Shown here: in pieces, positions 23,377 through 29,938 of the stretch
Position numbering within the stretch: position 1 is the stretch's first letter
How the letters are laid out: each line of letters opens with the position of its first letter
Source: Chloroflexota bacterium
Lineage (GTDB): Bacteria > Chloroflexota > Dehalococcoidia > SM23-28-2 > RBG-16-64-32
Reading direction: 5' to 3'
Assembly: GCA_005880075.1 (NCBI GenBank)
Contig: VBJT01000137.1
Coordinates: 1 to 29,938 of the forward strand
Length of the DNA stretch: 29,938 nt
The notes under the pieces: model-generated
What the model was told of the DNA's origin: nothing
Database searches by the model: none
Seen by the model: the letters and a program-made list of their open reading frames with translations, nothing else
Position numbers and translations under genes: made by a program

Positions 23377-25158
23377 ATGGAAGACTCTAACTACTGGACC
23401 CGTGTGAACCGTCAACGCATCAGCCGGAGAGCGCTCTTGAGTGCCGGTGCGACCACCGCGCTTGGAGCGGCGGCGGCGGCGGTAGTGGGATGCGGAGGCG
23501 GCGGGAATGGTAACGGCGGCGGCAGTAGCAACAACGGTCCAGCCGAGACCAGCGCGCCTCAGGTCTACGGCCCACCCGTGCCTGGAGGCACTATCGTCCA
23601 GGGGCGCCTCCTAAACGTCCTCGGGATCGATCCTCACATAGACCTTACGGGCCTTGACATCGACATGCGGTTGTACAGCTACCTCTACAGCTGGAAGCCG
23701 TTTGATGAGAAGGCGATCTTCAATAACTACGCGCTGAGTGTTGAGATGCCAAGCCCCGACCAGACGGAATTTATCTTCAACCTGCGGCCGGGAGTAAAGA
23801 TCCAGCCGCAGGACGACAACCCGGCTAAAGGCGAAGTGCTGACGTCCACGGACGTAAAAGAGAGCTGGGTCCGGCGAGGTACCGCGATTACCGCCCCGGA
23901 CAAGCGCTTCCCGCTTAGAATCTCGGGAACCACTTCTCCCGATGCCGATGCGCTGCGGGCCGCGCTCCAAACGCCAGACCCGAATACATTTTCCTTCAAA
24001 ATGAGCAGTCCGTTCGTTCCTGCTTTTCGCGAGATGTCCAATGCGACCTGGGCGATCGTTCCGGCGAAAGTCATTGAGAAATACGGTAGCTCGTTCACGT
24101 ACGGCGGCCTTGGGCAGAAGGCGTGGGGTAGCGGTCCCTACATGCTCGACGAGTTCCGGGGAACCGAGCGCATCATCTTGAAGAAGCACCCGGAGTATTT
24201 CCTTTCGCCCCGGCCCTGGGTCGACGAGATCCGCTACATCATCATCACCGAACCCCAATCGCTACTTGCCGCCTTCGATTCAGGCCAGCACGACATAAAC
24301 GGCGCTTTGATGAACAAAGCGCAGGCCGAAGAGCGGATGAAAAAGCGAGACCTCATCGTCGTCAAGGCGCCTACCCGCTTCTACCCTGTGATTCACTTTA
24401 AGATCCGCCCGCCGTTTGACGATATCCGAGTTAGGGAAGCGCTCGACCTCGCTATTGACCGTGATGAAATCATCGACCTCATCTGGGATGGCGAGGGCAA
24501 CTACAACGGCCCGGTCCAGTGGCTGTTGGCCCGGTTCTCGCTACCTCAGGACGAGCTGAGGGCCGCGATGCCTTACGATCCCCAAAAAGCAAGGCAGCTA
24601 CTGAGCGCGGCGGGCTACGATAACGGCATCGAGGCCAAGATGAAAATTCCTCGGGTGCCGGGTGCTCCCTTCATCGCCGACCTTTCTTCCCTTCTTAAGG
24701 ACCAGCTGGGTAAGGTGGGTATCAAGCTTCTTCTTGATGAAGTGGAGCTGGGTACGTTCATCGCGAACGTCATTCTGCCAGGAAACTTCGATCTCGCGTT
24801 CTTCCCTAACCTTCCCTACGACGAGCCAGACCGCCCCTTGAGCTTTTACCATACTCGCGGCGTGACCGGCGTGGGCAACTGGAACAACTACACGAATCCA
24901 GACATAGACAAGCTAATCGACGCGCAATCCGTGGACTTCAACGAGGAAAGCCGGATCAAGACGATCCTGGACGTGCAGCGGATGATCTTGAAGGAGCACG
25001 GGCCCCAGATTACGATGCCGGGAGGTAACTTCTACGCCGCTCGGCATAACTACGTCCACCTTCCCTACGAGTTTGGTGTTGACCCGGGCGAGGGCGCGCT
25101 GAAGGACAATGAAATCGGGCCGGAGGCGTCTGACATTTATACCACCGGTAAGACATAG
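23377..25158 (+). CDS. Peptide/dipeptide-type ABC solute-binding lipoprotein (SBP family 5)
   Basis: It would capture a peptide, nickel chelate or similar ligand outside the membrane and deliver it to the permeases that follow. ATG 23377 has GGGAGG just upstream; an earlier in-frame ATG (23320) is less well placed. The N-terminus combines a Tat-like twin arginine (SRRALLS, Arg17-Arg18) with a hydrophobic core and lipobox VVGC (Cys39), followed by a Gly/Asn-rich linker. It should therefore be a folded, exported, lipid-anchored protein. Family-5 features include FNLRPGVKIQ, VREALDLAIDRDEIIDLIW and AMPYDPQKARQLLSAAGY. At 593 aa it is in the usual size range. The ligand cannot be predicted. Confidence 0.88.
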   Translation: MEDSNYWTRVNRQRISRRALLSAGATTALGAAAAAVVGCGGGGNGNGGGSSNNGPAETSAPQVYGPPVPGGTIVQGRLLNVLGIDPHIDLTGLDIDMRLYSYLYSWKPFDEKAIFNNYALSVEMPSPDQTEFIFNLRPGVKIQPQDDNPAKGEVLTSTDVKESWVRRGTAITAPDKRFPLRISGTTSPDADALRAALQTPDPNTFSFKMSSPFVPAFREMSNATWAIVPAKVIEKYGSSFTYGGLGQKAWGSGPYMLDEFRGTERIILKKHPEYFLSPRPWVDEIRYIIITEPQSLLAAFDSGQHDINGALMNKAQAEERMKKRDLIVVKAPTRFYPVIHFKIRPPFDDIRVREALDLAIDRDEIIDLIWDGEGNYNGPVQWLLARFSLPQDELRAAMPYDPQKARQLLSAAGYDNGIEAKMKIPRVPGAPFIADLSSLLKDQLGKVGIKLLLDEVELGTFIANVILPGNFDLAFFPNLPYDEPDRPLSFYHTRGVTGVGNWNNYTNPDIDKLIDAQSVDFNEESRIKTILDVQRMILKEHGPQITMPGGNFYAARHNYVHLPYEFGVDPGEGALKDNEIGPEASDIYTTGKT

Positions 25159-25194
25159 CACCGGCCAGACGAGACGCTAGGGTAGGTCTGAACG

Positions 25195-26154
25195 ATGAGA
25201 GATTACATTATCCGCCGGCTGCTCTTCTTGATACCAATCATGCTCGGTGTCAGCTTGCTTACCTACGGGCTCTTCCACGTTATTCCGGGGGACGCCGTGA
25301 TCATCAGGCTGAACTTCGGAGCGACGCCGGAAACAATTCGTGAGGTCCGCCACGCAGAAGGCCTCGACCGCCCGTGGTACGAACAGTACGGCGATTGGCT
25401 CTGGAACATAGTGGTGCACCAGGACCTCGGCCACTCACTTCACGAAGGGCGCGCGGAAGTAACGACTGAGCTCGGCCGACGGCTGCCCGTGACGTTGGAG
25501 CTGATGATCATGACGATCATTTTCGCCCTTGTCCTTGGGGTCCCTCCGGGCGTACTCTCCGCCGTGAGGCCCGGCACGCCCCTGGACTGGTTCGCTCGCA
25601 TCGCGAGCGTAATGTGGCTTTCGATCCCTTCGTTCTTCCTGGGGATTCTGATCATCACCTTCGGGCGCATTTGGTTTGGGTGGACGCCGCCGCAGTTCGG
25701 AACTGGCTACGTGTCTATCACGAAGGATCCATGGATCAACCTGCAGGAATTCGTCTTTCCTGCGCTGGTACTATCCGTTGGTATTGCGGCGGTAATTATG
25801 CGCCTCACGCGCTCGGCCATGTTAGAGGTGTTGAGGAACGACTATATACGGACTGCGTGGTCCAAAGGTCTGCGGGAGCGCACGGTCGTCTGGCGGCATG
25901 CCTTGAAGAACGCCCTGATTCCTGTCGTTACGTTGGTCGGACTTCAAGTCGGGGCACTTATCGGCGGGGCAGTGATCATCGAATCACTGTTCAACTTGAA
26001 CGGTATCGGTAAGTACGCGCTGGAGGCGATCATTCGTAGGGACTACTTCGTCGTGCAAAGTCTGACGCTCCTGTTCGCTACCGTTTATGTACTGGCCAAT
26101 CTGCTCGTCGACATTGCCTATGCTTGGTTAGACCCACGCATCCATTACACGTAG
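25195..26154 (+). CDS. DppB/OppB-like ABC permease 1
   Basis: This 319-aa inner-membrane permease has the family start MRDYIIRRLLFLIPIMLGVS. It has about six membrane spans and the cytoplasmic EAA-type loop around EVLRNDYIRTAWSKGLRERTV (about residues 211-231), which contacts an ATPase. It begins 37 nt after the binding-protein stop and ends 8 nt before the next permease. It is strikingly similar to the permease two genes further on, especially around the EAA loop, so one is a duplicate of the other. It would form a heterodimer with the DppC-like protein. Confidence 0.92.
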   Translation: MRDYIIRRLLFLIPIMLGVSLLTYGLFHVIPGDAVIIRLNFGATPETIREVRHAEGLDRPWYEQYGDWLWNIVVHQDLGHSLHEGRAEVTTELGRRLPVTLELMIMTIIFALVLGVPPGVLSAVRPGTPLDWFARIASVMWLSIPSFFLGILIITFGRIWFGWTPPQFGTGYVSITKDPWINLQEFVFPALVLSVGIAAVIMRLTRSAMLEVLRNDYIRTAWSKGLRERTVVWRHALKNALIPVVTLVGLQVGALIGGAVIIESLFNLNGIGKYALEAIIRRDYFVVQSLTLLFATVYVLANLLVDIAYAWLDPRIHYT

Positions 26155-26162
26155 GGAGAATT

Positions 26163-27422
26163 ATGGCGCGCGAGATAGCACTTCCCCTCGAGTTAGAAGA
26201 GGAAAGGCCGGAACCGAGACGGCGATGGCGCCGGCTTCTCGAAACAGGGCGGAGACATCCTCTTGGCGTGTTCGGGCTTTTTTGCGTGAGTCTGCTATTC
26301 TTCTGCGGAATCTTCGCCGACCTCATCGTTCCCTACGACCCCATTTCGGTCATTCGAAATACACAGACATATGGCAGCCTGGCGAAAGATATCGACGCCA
26401 AGGACACCCGCCTCGTAATAGCAAACCCTAAAGTAGAGACTGGGACGAATTTCAATATCGACGACGAGCGGATGACCGTCGTGACAGTTCTTCCGCCGGT
26501 CGCTGTAGGCACTCAAATAATCGTGCAGCGAGGCTCTTCGGCGGCGCCTCACGCAACCGGCACGGTGTTAAAGATAGATGAAGCCCTTCCCCTCGCCAAG
26601 CCTAGCTGGAGCCACCCATTTGGAACGGATCACAATGCGAGGGATGTATTCAGTCGCGTGATTTTCGGGGCTCGCATTTCGCTGCTCATCGGTCTCGTCG
26701 CCATCAGCACCGGTGTAACCGCCGGCGCCCTCCTAGGCATTATTTCCGGTTATTTCGGCAAGATTGTTGACACGATCATTCAGCGTGGGGTGGACATACT
26801 GCTTGCCTTCCCGGCGGTAGTTTTGCTGCTGGCGATTATCACTGTGATTGGAGATGAGGACTCGGCTGTCAGGAAATTTTTGGCAAAGAATACGCCCCTG
26901 CCAGAACGCGAGTTCATTGGCATTCCGAACTTCCTCGACGTCACAATTGTCGCCTTGGCCATTGGGCTTGCGGTCGCAGTTTTTACAACGCGGGTGGTGC
27001 GCGGGGCGGTTCTGTCCATCAAGGAGAACGTGTACGTCGACGCGGCCCGAGCCATGGGTGCGAGTGATATTCGCATCATGCGCCGGCACATCTTCCCCAA
27101 CGTTGTCGCGCTGGTCGTTATTCTGGGGAGCGTGTTACTTCCAGTCGCGATTCTCGCTGAGGCGACGATTAGCTTCCTTGGCATCGGAGTCCCCATTCCA
27201 ACGCCTTCCTGGGGAGCCGATCTCAGCGATGAAAAGAGCCGGCAGCTGATGCTCGAAGGTTACTGGTGGCCTGTCTTCTTCCCGGGTTTCGCCCTCAGTC
27301 TTGTCGTACTCGGCTTCAATATGGTCGGTGATGCCTTCCGCGATCTGTCTGACCCGCGCCTGCGAGGTAGCGGCCTCGGCGGTGGTGGCGGTGGCGGCGG
27401 TGGAGGCGGCGGTCCGATCTAA
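26163..27422 (+). CDS. DppC/OppC-like ABC permease with extra periplasmic insertion
   Basis: ATG 26163 has GGGAGA 5 nt upstream; the frame open from 26124 overlaps the previous gene and is rejected. The family core is present: a basic N-terminal segment, the first membrane helix (about 35-56), HPFGTDHNARDVFSRVIFGARISLL before the permease domain and the EAA loop near AARAMGASDIRIMRRHIFPN. It is 419 aa, about 100 more than usual. About 65 residues (76-143) are inserted between the first helix and the HPFGTD motif, with DTRLVIANPK, NIDDERMTVV and IIVQRGSSAAPHATGTVLKI. The C-terminus is a poly-Gly tail (12 consecutive Gly, then PI). Both additions are described under findings. Confidence 0.9.
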   Translation: MAREIALPLELEEERPEPRRRWRRLLETGRRHPLGVFGLFCVSLLFFCGIFADLIVPYDPISVIRNTQTYGSLAKDIDAKDTRLVIANPKVETGTNFNIDDERMTVVTVLPPVAVGTQIIVQRGSSAAPHATGTVLKIDEALPLAKPSWSHPFGTDHNARDVFSRVIFGARISLLIGLVAISTGVTAGALLGIISGYFGKIVDTIIQRGVDILLAFPAVVLLLAIITVIGDEDSAVRKFLAKNTPLPEREFIGIPNFLDVTIVALAIGLAVAVFTTRVVRGAVLSIKENVYVDAARAMGASDIRIMRRHIFPNVVALVVILGSVLLPVAILAEATISFLGIGVPIPTPSWGADLSDEKSRQLMLEGYWWPVFFPGFALSLVVLGFNMVGDAFRDLSDPRLRGSGLGGGGGGGGGGGGPI

Positions 27423-27485
27423 CGCAGTCCACGGCGCGGGCCTTCCAAATGCCGTTGAAAATCGATAGCGACATGCGGGCACCAG

Positions 27486-28439
27486 ATGCGTGACTACATC
27501 CTGAGACGCCTTCTTCTTCTCATTCCGATCATGTTTGGCGTTACGTTCGTGACGTTCCTGGCCTATCGGATCATCCCTGGCAATGCGGCGCATATCACTT
27601 GCGGTCTTAGTTGTACGCCAGAGGTCATCGACGCCCTCGAGAAACAATATGGACTGGACCGCCCGTGGTACGAACAGTACGGCGGATGGATGTGGGACGT
27701 AGCTAGAGGAGATCTCGGGACATCGTTCCTCTACCACACCGCGGTTACTACCGAGTTGGGACGTCGGGTGCCGGTTACTATCGAACTCCTGATTATGACG
27801 GTGACCCTGGCTCTGGGGATCGGCCTTCCAATAGGTGTGCTTTCCGCGATCCGTCCGGCGACACCTATCGATTGGCTATCGCGCTTGATCAGCGTACTGT
27901 TCCTATCGGTCCCGTCGTTCTATCTGGGGATATTGCTCATCACTTTCGGCCTGCTCTGGTTCGGTTGGTCGCCTCCGCAATTTGGCAAGGGTTACGTGCC
28001 CATCTACCACGATCCATGGGTGAACATCCAAGAGTTTTTCTTCCCAGCATTGGTTCTCGCAGTGGGAGAGGCTGCTGTGCTGATGCGCCTGACGCGTTCC
28101 GCGATGCTCGAAGTATTGCGTAATGACTATATCCGTACGGCCTGGTCCAAGGGTTTGCGTGAGCGCGCGGTAGTCTGGAGGCACGCGCTGAAGAACGCCA
28201 TCATTCCGATTGTTACCGTCATTGGGCTTCAGATCGGCGGTCTTCTGGGCGGCGCGGTAATCGTAGAGTCGCTCTACAACCTAAACGGCATGGGGAAGTA
28301 TATCCTCGAAGCCATCATTCGGCGCGATATCTTCGTGGTACAGAGCGTTACGCTGCTATTTGCTGTCAGCTACGTTCTGGCCAACCTTTTGGTGGATCTG
28401 ACCTATGCCTGGCTGGATCCGCGTATACGTTACGCTTAG
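27486..28439 (+). CDS. DppB/OppB-like ABC permease 2
   Basis: This 317-aa paralogue of permease 1 shares long identical stretches such as LDRPWYEQYG, VTTELGRR and MLEVLRNDYIRTAWSKGLRER. The N-terminal periplasmic loop differs most (ITCGLSCTPEVID), which may alter ligand or partner choice. ATG 27486 lacks a clear ribosome binding site and lies 63 nt after the DppC-like gene. The stop codon TAG overlaps the stop of the convergent arsC-like gene (bases 28436-28439). No DppC partner or ATPase gene follows on this strand, so the second B subunit must share the single C subunit or work with genes elsewhere. Confidence 0.92.
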   Translation: MRDYILRRLLLLIPIMFGVTFVTFLAYRIIPGNAAHITCGLSCTPEVIDALEKQYGLDRPWYEQYGGWMWDVARGDLGTSFLYHTAVTTELGRRVPVTIELLIMTVTLALGIGLPIGVLSAIRPATPIDWLSRLISVLFLSVPSFYLGILLITFGLLWFGWSPPQFGKGYVPIYHDPWVNIQEFFFPALVLAVGEAAVLMRLTRSAMLEVLRNDYIRTAWSKGLRERAVVWRHALKNAIIPIVTVIGLQIGGLLGGAVIVESLYNLNGMGKYILEAIIRRDIFVVQSVTLLFAVSYVLANLLVDLTYAWLDPRIRYA

Positions 28440-28851
28440 TGCTCGTTAACGAACAGTTCGATTCGCTTCCGGAGCTCATCACGGGCCATGCGGAATGCAT
28501 CTGCCAAGGGGATTCCACGCGTTTCAATGTCTGACGGGTCCTCGACGTCCCAGTGAAGGCGCTGGCCTTCCCTTGGAAAAATGGGACACACTTGCCGCGC
28601 GGAATCGCACACGGTGATCACGAAATCGAACTCCTGCCCCGCGAACTCGTCCACTGACTTTGAGCGCTGCCCAGAAACGTCAATTCCGATCTCCCGCATC
28701 GCCTCTATTGTGTACTCGGATATCCCGCTGGGAATCGTACCCGCGCTGTATACTTCGAAGCGGTCCCCCGCGAGATGTCGGAGGAGCCCCTCGGCCATTT
28801 GGCTGCGGGCCCGGTTGCCCGTGCAGACGAAGAGCACCCGCCTTCGGCTAG

Positions 28852-28855
<4 letters not shown>
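28436..28855 (-). CDS. arsC: Arsenate reductase, thioredoxin-coupled LMW-phosphatase type
   Basis: This 139-aa protein has the low-molecular-weight phosphatase fold. The P-loop is CTGNRARS (Cys11 to Ser18, CX5R). Two further cysteines lie in VCDSARQVCP (Cys83 and Cys90). These three cysteines match the relay of thioredoxin-linked ArsC enzymes, which reduce arsenate to arsenite. Phosphotyrosine phosphatases of the same fold lack the distal Cys pair. ATG 28855 overlaps the trpB stop as ATGA, so it is translated after trpB; no ars regulator or arsenite pump is in view. The P-loop reads NRARS where many ArsC proteins have N-S-C-R-S, so exact activity is not certain. Its stop codon overlaps that of the convergent permease gene. 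Confidence 0.85.

Positions 28856-29938
<1,083 letters not shown>

Overview
The window is a GC-rich bacterial chromosome segment with many GTG and TTG starts. It carries one tRNA gene and no rRNA. The mix of genes suggests a member of the Chloroflexota: dipeptide-type ABC permeases, a Tat-lipoprotein solute-binding protein, an SDR/MaoC beta-oxidation pair, large secreted repeat proteins and a compact pentose-phosphate cluster. An actinobacterium is the main alternative. This placement is inferred from gene style, because no marker gene is present.

Region 1 (1-7032, all +) is an accessory block with visibly lower GC than the metabolic genes further right. It holds an unrecognised 486-aa protein, a DUF932-like protein, a small membrane protein and a HerA/VirB4-like conjugation-type ATPase whose reading frame is broken between its N-terminal domain and its motor. 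A replication-relaxation-family protein and a small basic protein follow. It ends 86 bp before tRNA-Arg(UCU) (7119-7194). The set looks like a plasmid or integrative-element transfer module, although no integrase or relaxase is visible.

Region 2 (7462-11931, +) is one very large secreted surface protein: a ten-unit beta-helix repeat, five thrombospondin type 3-like calcium motifs and three copies of a C-terminal domain. A 372-bp gap follows, with strong RNA secondary structure ending in a T-tract; it may be a small RNA or a long 3' UTR with a terminator.

Region 3 (12304-20867, all -) is a sugar-phosphate cluster read rpiB, tal, [PKD protein], pgi, gnd, zwf. It covers glucose-6-phosphate interconversion, both oxidative dehydrogenases, ribose-5-phosphate isomerisation and transaldolase. 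Pgi-gnd-zwf are tightly packed and probably co-translated. A secreted PKD-domain protein sits between tal and pgi, two functions that are often fused in other bacteria. Three promoters with similar geometry can be proposed, before rpiB, the PKD gene and pgi.

Region 4 (21378-23131, -) is an SDR and a MaoC-type hydratase that overlap by 4 nt, together equivalent to the two catalytic parts of the multifunctional beta-oxidation enzyme MFE-2. Divergent from it, region 5 (23377-28439, +) is a peptide/dipeptide-type ABC importer: lipoprotein binding protein, DppB-like, DppC-like with an unusual extra-membrane insertion, and a second DppB-like permease. No ATPase gene is in view. Region 6 (28436-29938, -) is trpB (cut by the window end) followed by a thioredoxin-type arsenate reductase gene that overlaps it by 4 nt.
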